Source: Emcibacter nanhaiensis
GTDB taxonomy: Bacteria; Pseudomonadota; Alphaproteobacteria; Sphingomonadales; Emcibacteraceae
Direction of reading: 5' to 3'
DNA: 64,000 bases
Assembly (NCBI RefSeq): GCF_006385175.1
Contig: NZ_VFIY01000006.1
Span: 124,001-188,000 of the forward strand
Each line of letters opens with the position of its first letter. Position 1 is the stretch's first letter. The position numbers were made by a program, and so were the translations under genes. This document shows, piece by piece, positions 8,128 to 14,915 of the stretch. A model generated the notes under the pieces. It did no database searches. It was not told the origin of the DNA and saw only the letters and a list, made by a program, of their open reading frames with translations.

Positions 8128-9084
8128 CTAAAAGCTGTTAAGGGTTCCTGTTAGATGGACGGAGAAACTGGCCAGGCTCTGGCGACTGAGCGCGCTTCCG
8201 AAGGGCGCTTTGCTGCGGACTTTCCAGTCTCTTTCAAGATTGAAATGCTTGCGCCCCTGACTTACTTGGGAGCGGACGACGAAGATAATGCCGTTCCAGC
8301 TGTTGAGAAAATCTTCCCGGGACCAGACCCGCACCCCAAGGGCTGGATCGCCGACCAGCACTTCCTGGTCGGACAATCCCTTGACAATCACAAAATGTTT
8401 GTAGCCGTTGGTGTTGATGAGAACAATGGCTGGCACGCGCGCTTTTTCCAGCCTTTCAAGGCCAACCCGGAAGCCATCCGAGTTGTACCCGACGCTGGCG
8501 AGGTATTTCTTCATGTCGAGGAGGGAAAAGCCATAGCGGCGGATGCGCGCCTGGTCGCCTTCCTCGAACATTTTTGTAAACACGCTGTTTTCCGAAACCG
8601 GGTGGTTGTAATGGAAGGTCAGGAGTGACGCCAGGGCGGCGGAGCCGCAGCTGAAATCATATTGTTGTTTGATCACCGTCTGGAACCGCGCTTCTTTGAG
8701 GCTGACCACTTTGACGCGCGCCGGCCCGCCAAGGGGCGAGGGGATAAAGATGGTTCCCGCATTCGCCGGGGCAGTCAACAACGGTATTATGAAGCCAATG
8801 AGAAAAGCTGCCAGGATCAGGACCGCAGTCAGATGCCGCCGGTCCAGAAATTTTTGGCTATTTTGGCTATTTTGGCCTTTTGCGGACCGGTTGAGATGCC
8901 GGCACTGCCCCGTCAGATATGCAGGCGCGAGTGCCAGGGGCGGGAGAATATGCGGCAGAATATTGTTTGCACTGACCTGTTTCCCGGCCTGTTTCCGGGC
9001 CTGTTTCCCGGCCTGTTTGTGCGCGTTTATGGATATGTCAGTAATCCTGTTTGCCAGCTTTCGCATTGTTCTGTCTATCTTCAT
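8128..9084 (-). CDS. C39-family cysteine peptidase domain protein (FapD-like)
   Basis: 318 aa from ATG 9084 (an in-frame TTG lies at 9099). Residues 1-80 are a basic Gln/Lys/Asn-rich leader partly made by DNA tandem repeats. A transmembrane or signal segment (AVLILAAFLIGFIIPLL, about 87-103) precedes a C39 domain. Catalytic Cys146 (DFSCGSAAL), His230 (YKHFVIV) and Asp246 (VGDPALGV) are all present. No ABC-transporter domain is attached, unlike bacteriocin exporters. Free-standing C39 proteins of this size next to a coiled-coil beta-barrel are typical of FapD in Pseudomonas amyloid operons. The long leader before the membrane segment is odd, and the start is uncertain. Confidence 0.78.
   Translation of the reverse strand: MKIDRTMRKLANRITDISINAHKQAGKQARKQAGKQVSANNILPHILPPLALAPAYLTGQCRHLNRSAKGQNSQNSQKFLDRRHLTAVLILAAFLIGFIIPLLTAPANAGTIFIPSPLGGPARVKVVSLKEARFQTVIKQQYDFSCGSAALASLLTFHYNHPVSENSVFTKMFEEGDQARIRRYGFSLLDMKKYLASVGYNSDGFRVGLERLEKARVPAIVLINTNGYKHFVIVKGLSDQEVLVGDPALGVRVWSREDFLNSWNGIIFVVRSQVSQGRKHFNLERDWKVRSKAPFGSALSRQSLASFSVHLTGTLNSF
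8852..8876. repeat. 9-bp tandem repeat in the C39 gene leader
   Basis: The unit TTTTGGCTA is present twice plus a partial third copy. On the coding strand it gives an Asn-Ser-Gln repeat just before the membrane segment. It is a multiple of three, so slippage keeps the frame. Confidence 0.7.
8976..9018. repeat. 12-bp tandem repeat, about 3.6 copies, in the C39 gene leader
   Basis: Units CCTGTTTCCCGG / CCTGTTTCCGGG / CCTGTTTCCCGG plus CCTGTTT. On the minus strand this encodes Lys-Gln-Ala-Gly/Arg repeats at the N-terminus of the peptidase. Copy-number change would lengthen the leader without a frameshift. Confidence 0.8.
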
Positions 9085-9170
9085 TAGGTTTTGGGCCAAT
9101 TGTTCGGTACAAAAACTACGATAGGAATGTCCGGGTCAGTCCGATGGAGTTTGTCCGGGACGGCTGGACG

Positions 9171-9605
9171 TTACTTGACGAAAATATTGATCAGCATGTT
9201 ACTCTGGAAATTTACGTTGTTTCCGGTGTTGAACATCAGGGTATTTATGCCGCCAATGTCGTTGAGATTGAGGTCCTGGATCTTCCCGGTTTCCACATTG
9301 CCGTCGACGCTGTTGCCGATCAGGGATGAGGAATTGGTTGCCAGATTGATCCCGACATCACCGAACGAAGTCTCCGTGCCTCCGCTATATTGTGACATTT
9401 CCCCGGGCGATATGCTTTGCCATCCGGAAAATTCATCCTGCTGAAGGGATGAGTCATTCATGGCTGTAGTTCCGGCGGCTTCCTTGTCATTTTCATCTTG
9501 GGCCCAACTGTGGCATTGAAAACTGCAGGTCAGGATGCTGCCGATCAACAGTGCGACCAGGCGAGGCCGCGCAATGATCATTTTTCTTTCGAACACAAAA
9601 GCCAT
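9171..9605 (-). CDS. Small secreted protein of the fap-like locus, shares C-terminal domain with the Asp-rich repeat protein
   Basis: 144 aa from ATG 9605. A signal peptide fits residues 1-35 (hydrophobic LVALLIGSILTC, then a CHSWA/Q cleavage site). Residues 36-80 are polar. Residues 82-144 contain GDVGINLATNSSSLIGN, TGKIQDLNLNDIGGI and NTGNN, which line up with residues 279-350 of the neighbouring repeat protein. Asn/Gln/Gly-rich strands like these are a feature of Fap and curli-type subunits. It lies downstream of the repeat protein, separated by a strong hairpin. A role as minor subunit or nucleator is inferred. Confidence 0.65.
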   Translation of the reverse strand: MAFVFERKMIIARPRLVALLIGSILTCSFQCHSWAQDENDKEAAGTTAMNDSSLQQDEFSGWQSISPGEMSQYSGGTETSFGDVGINLATNSSSLIGNSVDGNVETGKIQDLNLNDIGGINTLMFNTGNNVNFQSNMLINIFVK

Positions 9606-9643
9606 TACCTTAACCTCAATTTTGGTTGTTGTGGGAAGAGGAG

Positions 9644-9672
9644 TCATATCAGCGGACTGGCCGCTGATATGA
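9644..9672. other. Perfect 12-bp intercistronic hairpin
   Basis: TCATATCAGCGG (9644-9655) pairs exactly with CCGCTGATATGA (9661-9672) around a 5-nt loop, between the Asp-rich repeat gene and the small secreted-protein gene. There is no T-run on either side. It looks like an mRNA-stabilising or partial-termination element setting different levels of the two products. Confidence 0.7.
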
Positions 9673-9711
9673 TTTGGGTTTACGGATGCACCTTCACTGT
9701 CGCTGCAGTGA

Positions 9712-10779
9712 TTAGTTGGTGGTGCTGCTTCCCATATCCACCTTGGCACTGATGGAAATATTGTTGGTCTGTGAAGCGACACCCGTGTTCTGGTTGATCT
9801 GGGTAATGCCCCGGGCATTTGAGATGCTGGTCTCGGAAATATCACCGGTTGTCAGGGTGACCTCCGCTTTCCGGGCCGGATCATAGACCAGATAGTTGCC
9901 GGATACAGAACTGGACAAGGCGTTCAAATTCACAGCAACGTCACCCATGGTGATGTCCAGGTCTAATCCGTCGTCATCACTATTGTCGGTATAGCTGTTG
10001 TCAATGTTGCCGTCATTGTCAATGCCATCATCATCGCTGTTGTCGTCGGTGGACATGGCAAAGTTGTGGCTCTTGTCGATGGTGCCGTCATTGTCGAAAC
10101 CATCATCGTCGCTGTTGTCATCTTTTGAGTAAGATTTCGTGTTGCTGTTGTCGATGGTGCCGTCATTGTCAAAGCCATCATCATCGCTGTTGTCGTCGGT
10201 GTTGCCAATGTTCACCGGCGCATCAATGTCGTTTACGTCGTCATCGCTGTTGTCATCTTTTGCATAAGATTTCGTGTAGCTGTTGTCGATGGTGCCGTCA
10301 TTGTCAAGGCCATCATCATCGCTGTTGTCGTCGGTTGACATGGCGAAGTTGTGGCTCTTGTCGATGGTGCCGTCATTGTCAAGACCGTCATCGTCGCTGT
10401 TATCGTCGGTTGTTTCGGTCTTGGTGTAGGTCTTGGTGTAGCTGTTGTCGACAGTGCCGTCATTGTCAAAACCGTCGTCGTCGCTGTTGTCATCAGTTGT
10501 CGATGAATTGTTGGCCACGTTGTCCAAATCCAGTTTGTCTGTATCTGAACTGTTGCCGCCATCACCGGACTGGGATCCCAGTGCGGACGCGTTGGTGCCC
10601 GCTGACTGGCCATCATCCACGGCGTTAGCGCCCGCTGCCTGGTTGTTGCCGCCGGTGGTTGCCGCTTGTGATGATTCATCGGCATCAGAGTTCTGTTCGG
10701 GTTCGGCATATGCAATATTAGCCAAGCCTATGATACAGGCGATGGCAGAAATGCTGCCCAATAGTTTCAGTCTGTTCAT
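9712..10779 (-). CDS. Secreted Asp-rich repeat protein, candidate fibre or matrix subunit
   Basis: 355 aa from ATG 10779, with GGAG well placed upstream. Signal peptide residues 1-25 (cleavage NIAYA/EPEQ). Residues 26-94 are low-complexity Ala/Gly/Ser/Asn. Residues 95-275 hold eight repeats of DDNSDDDGxDNDGTIDNS type with Tyr/Thr/Lys or KSHNFAMS spacers. The NSDDDG core resembles DxDxDG calcium loops as in thrombospondin type 3 repeats. The C-terminal domain (279-350: GDVAVNLNALSSSVSGN, then INQNTG) is shared with the 144-aa neighbour. Calcium binding and extracellular location are inferred. The sequence is not recognisably FapC but holds its operon position. Confidence 0.75.
   Translation of the reverse strand: MNRLKLLGSISAIACIIGLANIAYAEPEQNSDADESSQAATTGGNNQAAGANAVDDGQSAGTNASALGSQSGDGGNSSDTDKLDLDNVANNSSTTDDNSDDDGFDNDGTVDNSYTKTYTKTETTDDNSDDDGLDNDGTIDKSHNFAMSTDDNSDDDGLDNDGTIDNSYTKSYAKDDNSDDDVNDIDAPVNIGNTDDNSDDDGFDNDGTIDNSNTKSYSKDDNSDDDGFDNDGTIDKSHNFAMSTDDNSDDDGIDNDGNIDNSYTDNSDDDGLDLDITMGDVAVNLNALSSSVSGNYLVYDPARKAEVTLTTGDISETSISNARGITQINQNTGVASQTNNISISAKVDMGSSTTN
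9955..10497 (-). repeat. Eight-copy Asp-rich coding repeat array
   Basis: Eight copies of a DDNSDDDG core repeat within the secreted protein. Copies 2-3 and 6-7 share a longer unit with the KSHNFAMS spacer, pointing to segmental duplication. Copy 4 is degenerate and copy 8 truncated. DNA copies are very similar, so recombination and assembly collapse are possible here. Confidence 0.9.
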
Positions 10780-10814
10780 AATATACTCCATGTCATAGTT
10801 GAAATGTGTAATCC

Positions 10815-10838
10815 GGCTCGGCAGTAAATACTGAGCCC
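10815..10838. other. Hairpin in the 5' leader of the Asp-rich repeat gene
   Basis: GGCTC/GAGCC and CAGTA/TACTG arms form a stem-loop in the roughly 90-nt leader between the predicted sigma-54 start site and ATG 10779. A further GC-rich structure lies next to it. No known riboswitch pattern was recognised. Confidence 0.4.
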
Positions 10839-10880
10839 CTCGCTCACGATGGGGCCATGGCCGCCATCCTGTTCTTAATA

Positions 10881-10896
10881 AGCAACAAGTATGCCA
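10881..10896 (-). promoter_or_regulatory. Sigma-54 (-24/-12) promoter for the Asp-rich repeat gene and downstream operon
   Basis: On the minus strand the site reads TGGCATACTTGTTGCT, against the consensus TGGCACG-N4-TTGCW. The invariant GG and GC are correctly spaced by 10 bp. Transcription would start near 10869, about 90 nt upstream of ATG 10779. A sigma-54 activator gene lies 2 kb upstream in the same locus, which supports the assignment. Confidence 0.75.
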
Positions 10897-11335
10897 AAGA
10901 ATAATTTGCATGTAACATATTGTAATATAAGGAAGATTATTGGAGATGCAGGAGGTTCGACCGGTGCCGGATACGGGGCGTCTTCCCAGGCTGATAAAAC
11001 TGTAAACCTGGTGTTACATTCTCACAATTTCGGCAGTTTATTTTTTGCAGCAACCTGTCTGCATGAAGGGGTGTGAAGGGAAAAGACGGCTTAATCCTGC
11101 CAACTGTGTTGTAACTCTTTGCCGGTACTGGATAAATAAATTTAGGTTATTCTTATATAATTTTACGGCAGCCCGGAAGGTACATGCGGCCAAGGCGAAA
11201 AGTGTAACTCTCCGGCGACATCGCCGGAGGACGGCGCGGAATGACTGTTCTTGGACAAGGAAAATGGATGCCGGCGCACGACCGGACAAAGCCACCTGAA
11301 AAAGGCCGGTGTCCAAAACCGCCCCGTGTGCAGGT
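10897..11335. other. Non-coding stretch upstream of the sigma-54 promoter
   Basis: No convincing gene on either strand. This is where activator (enhancer) sites for the sigma-54 promoter would be expected. The clearest structure is an inverted repeat CTCCGGCGA (11210-11218) / TCGCCGGAG (11221-11229). Confidence 0.5.
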
Positions 11336-11359
11336 AAAAAAAAGCCCGGGAGACCGGGC
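11336..11359 (-). terminator. Rho-independent terminator of the outer-membrane protein gene
   Basis: On the minus strand GCCCGG pairs with CCGGGC around a short loop, followed by eight T residues (A-run at 11336-11343 on the plus strand). It lies about 50 bp after the stop of the FapF-like gene, so the sigma-54 promoter at 10881 begins a separate transcript. Confidence 0.88.
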
Positions 11360-11407
11360 GTTGAAGTTTGGGGGGAGGAAAGGAAAACAATATGGCTGGT
11401 TCTGGCA

Positions 11408-12736
11408 TCATTCAAACAGCATGACCGAGAACGGCATGCGCAGAGTGAATTCCACATCCGGAGAATCGTCGGTTACCCCTACAGCCACATTCATGCTCAG
11501 GCCGGTACGATCGCCAAGCCCCAGGGACATGCCGAGCAACAATGAACCAACCTGGAAATCCCGGGAATTTGTGAAATCTCCGTTGATTTCCGTTTCGGTA
11601 CCAAAGATATAATTATGCTGGTAACCGAAACTCATGGACATGGTTTCGTTGAGGGCAAACCCCACGCCGAAGTTGCCGGTAATGGAATCCCCGGGGTCAA
11701 TATGACCGATCAGGGTGTTGCCACTCTGATAATTAACATCACGCCCCATGTTCCAGACATAACCAAAGTTTGTGAAGAACACAGCCGGGTCGGCCTGGTA
11801 GATCATGGTCAGGCTGGGTTCAAGACTCCAGAAGCCTGAACCGGTAGCCAGTTCGGTTTCAAGGCCGTCTTCGTCCCGGCTGACATCGAAAGGCCCGGTG
11901 CCGGTGGTGGACTTGGCGCGCATATTGGCAATAAAGTAGGGCCAGTTGTCATGGCCGTTGTTGAGCTGGTACTGCAGGCCGAACTCAATATCGCCCAGTC
12001 CCTTGCCGGTAAGGTCCTGTAAGGTGGTAGAACTGCCGTCATTGTCATTCTGCTCGCTGACAATCGTCGACTCCACCCGGTCATCGCGATAAATCAGCGG
12101 CACCTTGGCAGAGAGTTCGAGCCGGTTGGTCAGCCCGTATCGGAAACCGAACTGGCCGGAGACATAGTTGCGGCTGGTTTCTGTTGCCTCAATAACCCCG
12201 ATCAGAACAGAATCGACAAACTCAACCCCCTGGAAAAAGAAGCGATTGCTGGAGGTATGGGAAGCTGACAGGGTTGGCTCTATGGTCAGTTGTCCTTTTG
12301 GTGTCAATACCCCGCCGACATCGGCAATGACGGTAATTTCCTGTTGCGGCCGTGACTCCTCAGGTGGTCGTGTGGCGGCGTCTGCCGGGGCCGCTTCCAC
12401 ATTGTTGGCTGTGGCCGTTTGTCGGGCGGTACTGCTTTGTTTCTCGACAGTCTGGGGCTGTTCCTGCGGGGCCTGCTGCGCGGGAGGTTGTTCCGCGCGG
12501 GCCTGTTCGCCGGTTGACTGGCCGGCCAATTGGTCGAGGCGTTGTTTTTGAAGTTGCAGTTCCCTCTGTTGCTGTTCAAGAAGGCGTGCCTGCGCCTGGA
12601 TCTGTTGTGCCTGGGATTCCAGGATTTTTCTCAGTTCAGCAATGTCGGTCTGCTGGGTTTCCTGAGCCATGCCGGCTTGTGCCAGCACACCGCTGAAAAT
12701 GACGGCTATACCCGTCATGGAATTCCGGCTATTCAT
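11408..12736 (-). CDS. Coiled-coil plus beta-barrel outer-membrane protein (FapF-like transporter)
   Basis: 442 aa from ATG 12736, one base after the upstream gene's stop, with GGGGAG as ribosome site. Signal peptide residues 1-25 (ending AQAGMAQ). A Gln-rich coiled coil (about 30-75), a Pro/Ala/Gln linker to about 130, then roughly 300 residues of alternating amphipathic strands of the MetA-pathway phenol-degradation porin type. Pseudomonas FapF has the same plan: a coiled-coil plug and a 12-stranded barrel that secretes amyloid subunits. Export of the neighbouring repeat proteins is inferred. A plain solute porin is the alternative. Confidence 0.78.
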   Translation of the reverse strand: MNSRNSMTGIAVIFSGVLAQAGMAQETQQTDIAELRKILESQAQQIQAQARLLEQQQRELQLQKQRLDQLAGQSTGEQARAEQPPAQQAPQEQPQTVEKQSSTARQTATANNVEAAPADAATRPPEESRPQQEITVIADVGGVLTPKGQLTIEPTLSASHTSSNRFFFQGVEFVDSVLIGVIEATETSRNYVSGQFGFRYGLTNRLELSAKVPLIYRDDRVESTIVSEQNDNDGSSTTLQDLTGKGLGDIEFGLQYQLNNGHDNWPYFIANMRAKSTTGTGPFDVSRDEDGLETELATGSGFWSLEPSLTMIYQADPAVFFTNFGYVWNMGRDVNYQSGNTLIGHIDPGDSITGNFGVGFALNETMSMSFGYQHNYIFGTETEINGDFTNSRDFQVGSLLLGMSLGLGDRTGLSMNVAVGVTDDSPDVEFTLRMPFSVMLFE

Positions 12737-12737
12737 C

Positions 12738-14243
12738 TTACTTCTCCCCTTGTGAGACAGTTTCTCCATTTACAGGTTTCGGAATGTCAAGCCGTTTCAT
12801 CAGGCGATAGAGTGAGACACGGGAAACCTGCAGCTCCTCGGCCGCCTTTGAAATATTGAAGTTGTTACGCACGAGCCTGGCATGAATAAAACGGCGGTCA
12901 AAATCTGCCCGGGCCTCGGCCAGGGAACTTGCCATGTCCCTGACATCCTCCAGGGTTTCCCCCAAACCCAGGTTTTCCGGCTGGATAAAACGGGTTTTGG
13001 CAAGGATGGTCGCCCTGCGTATGGCGTTTATCAGTTCACGCACATTTCCGGGCCAGGCATATTTGTTCATCAGTTCATAGGAAGCGGCCGTGAAAGAAAG
13101 TTTTGGCTTGTTGTAGGTCGTCCTGAATTTCTCAAGATAATGGTCTGCCAGCAGGCGAATATCTTCACAACGTTCCCGCAAGGGAGGGACGTGAAACGAA
13201 AGCACATTCAGACGATAAAAGAGATCTTCCCGAAATTGCCCATTTTCAATGGCATCATACAAATTGACATTGGTGGCAGCGATAATGCGGGCATTGATTT
13301 TAATGTTTTTCAGGCCACCAACCCGCTCAAAGCTCGAGTTCTGGAGAAAACGCAGGAAGCGGCTCTGCAGGTCGATTGGCATGTCACCAATCTCGTCGAG
13401 AAACAAGGTTCCGTTGTCAGCCAGTTCCACTTTGCCGATCTTGCGGCTCAGTGCGCCGGTAAAGGCGCCGACTTCATGACCAAACAGTTCTGATTCAATC
13501 AGGGAGGCGGGAAGGGCGGCACAATTTATCGCCACAAAGGGGCGGTTACGGAATGGTGAATGCTTATGGATGGTCAGCGCAATAGCTTCTTTGCCGGTGC
13601 CGCTTTCACCGGTGATCAGGATGGGACTGTCGACCCGGCTGATACGATTAATTGTGCTGTATATTTTCTGCATCGGCGCGGATGTTCCGATCAGGTGACC
13701 ATAGCCTTTGGCAGTCTGCTTGAGTGGCAGGAGCGGGGAGTTGCGTTCCAATGCAACCAGCCCCTGGATATGGCCGAGACAATAGAGCAAGCGGGATTTG
13801 TCTGCCGGAAGGGAGTGGAAATCATAGATCAATCCCTGACGAAGCAGGTATCCCAGTCTTTCCCACACAACCGGATTCTTGCCGGCAAGGGCGATCAGGC
13901 GTAAATGCGGCCATTTGTTTACGAGACGGGAGAGTTTCTGATCCGAATAGAAGAGCTCGTCACTCTCAGCTTTGGCATCAATGAGGACGGCGGCACACTC
14001 ATCACCCTTGCGGCTCATTTTTTCCAGCTGCTGGACTATATCGTGGAATGACTGGCTGCACACAATATTATAGTCGTGTTCAGCCAACCAGTTGCACAGG
14101 TCAGAGAATTCATGCTTGTGGCGTCTGGAATACAGAATTATCTGGTTTGGAAAAGCTTCCTCGTTTAAACGCTCAAGGGCCTTTCCATTCCCGGTTTGCC
14201 AAAAATTATTTTCTACATTTCTGCTTTTTAGCTCAAGAAACAT
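12738..14243 (-). CDS. Sigma-54-dependent activator with VpsR-like N-terminal domain
   Basis: 501 aa from ATG 14243 (AGAGGGG upstream). Residues 30-165 form a receiver-like domain; the stretch LLRQGLIYDFHSLP and the following LGHIQGLVALER resemble VpsR. Then comes an AAA+ domain with Walker A GESGTGKE (212-219), the sigma-54 contact loop GAFTGA (259-264) and Walker B GTLFLDEIGD. A Fis-type helix-turn-helix closes the C-terminus (NISKAAEELQVSRVSLYRLM). VpsR in Vibrio activates biofilm genes in response to c-di-GMP. By position this protein should drive the -24/-12 promoter at 10881. c-di-GMP sensing here is inference. Confidence 0.88.
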   Translation of the reverse strand: MFLELKSRNVENNFWQTGNGKALERLNEEAFPNQIILYSRRHKHEFSDLCNWLAEHDYNIVCSQSFHDIVQQLEKMSRKGDECAAVLIDAKAESDELFYSDQKLSRLVNKWPHLRLIALAGKNPVVWERLGYLLRQGLIYDFHSLPADKSRLLYCLGHIQGLVALERNSPLLPLKQTAKGYGHLIGTSAPMQKIYSTINRISRVDSPILITGESGTGKEAIALTIHKHSPFRNRPFVAINCAALPASLIESELFGHEVGAFTGALSRKIGKVELADNGTLFLDEIGDMPIDLQSRFLRFLQNSSFERVGGLKNIKINARIIAATNVNLYDAIENGQFREDLFYRLNVLSFHVPPLRERCEDIRLLADHYLEKFRTTYNKPKLSFTAASYELMNKYAWPGNVRELINAIRRATILAKTRFIQPENLGLGETLEDVRDMASSLAEARADFDRRFIHARLVRNNFNISKAAEELQVSRVSLYRLMKRLDIPKPVNGETVSQGEK

Positions 14244-14300
14244 TATACCATCCCCTCTAAGGATTTGGACGCTGTTCCCTGGAACTGCCTTGGGGGTCAC

Positions 14301-14915
14301 GGGCGCCAGCCTCCGGGCTGGACCCTACCTCATTTTGAACCCTGATTTGTTTTGTTAGACACCCTGTTTTTATTGTACGGCTGCGGGCCACTCTCTGAGT
14401 TAAACTGTACTACAAAATAACAGAATACTTCGTGAATCTTTTCTGACGCCGCCCTATCTTCTGTCCGGAGAAATATTAGCAGGGCGTTAAAAACAAGAAA
14501 AAAGGAAAAAGACCTGCGTCAAGGAAAAGTCCCGCTAACAGGATTTCTTTTCTTCTTTGTCGTCATGCCTGTGGATACGCTGATTTGTATCGCAGAATAG
14601 TTAGGGTCAGGCCTGTTAACGCTGGCTTTTTATACTATCAATTAGATACTGGAACATAAATTAGAAGTTCTACATGATATATTTTTTTTTATTTTTTTCA
14701 ACAGGTTTTGAAAATTATTGCCTATAGAACATAGTGTTGAAGGCCCTTTGCAGGGATCCGGACGAGAAGGAGGCCATAAGCTTCTTGCCGGAGCGTTTTC
14801 ACACAGAATTAGCTGAAATACCCAACTAAAGAACAAGTTTACATTGGAAGTCTTTTGGAACTACCCTTAGGGAGTACTGAAAGTAAACCAAAGTAACGGC
14901 TGTTCCGTTTGAAAA
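14301..14915. other. Divergent intergenic region between the sigma-54 activator and the MalT-like regulator
   Basis: About 600 bp without a supportable gene. A hairpin CCAGCC-TCC-GGGCTGG near 14305-14322 lies in the leader of the activator gene. The rest is A/T-rich with poly-A/T tracts. Near 14860-14875 there is a weak dyad ACT-n-CC...GG-n-AGT that might be an operator for the plus-strand regulator. No -24/-12 promoter was convincing. Confidence 0.5.

Noticed and set aside
8128-9084. Bacteriocin exporter or maturation gene
   Set aside because: The C39 domain has no ABC transporter attached and no double-glycine leader peptide gene is adjacent; fap-like context fits better.
9955-10497. CRISPR-like spaced repeats
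   Set aside because: Units are protein-coding, in frame, with non-unique spacers; no cas genes nearby.
10125-10628. Plus-strand Cys/Arg-rich open frame opposite the Asp-rich repeats
   Set aside because: Its Cys/Arg composition is just the reverse complement of GAT/AAC-rich repeats; no start context.
10780-10869. Riboswitch (for example c-di-GMP type) in the repeat-gene leader
   Set aside because: Hairpins are present but none of the conserved riboswitch core motifs could be matched.
14860-14875. Dyad ACT-n-CC/GG-n-AGT upstream of the MalT-like gene
   Set aside because: Too short and imperfect to call an operator; mentioned only in the intergenic entry.
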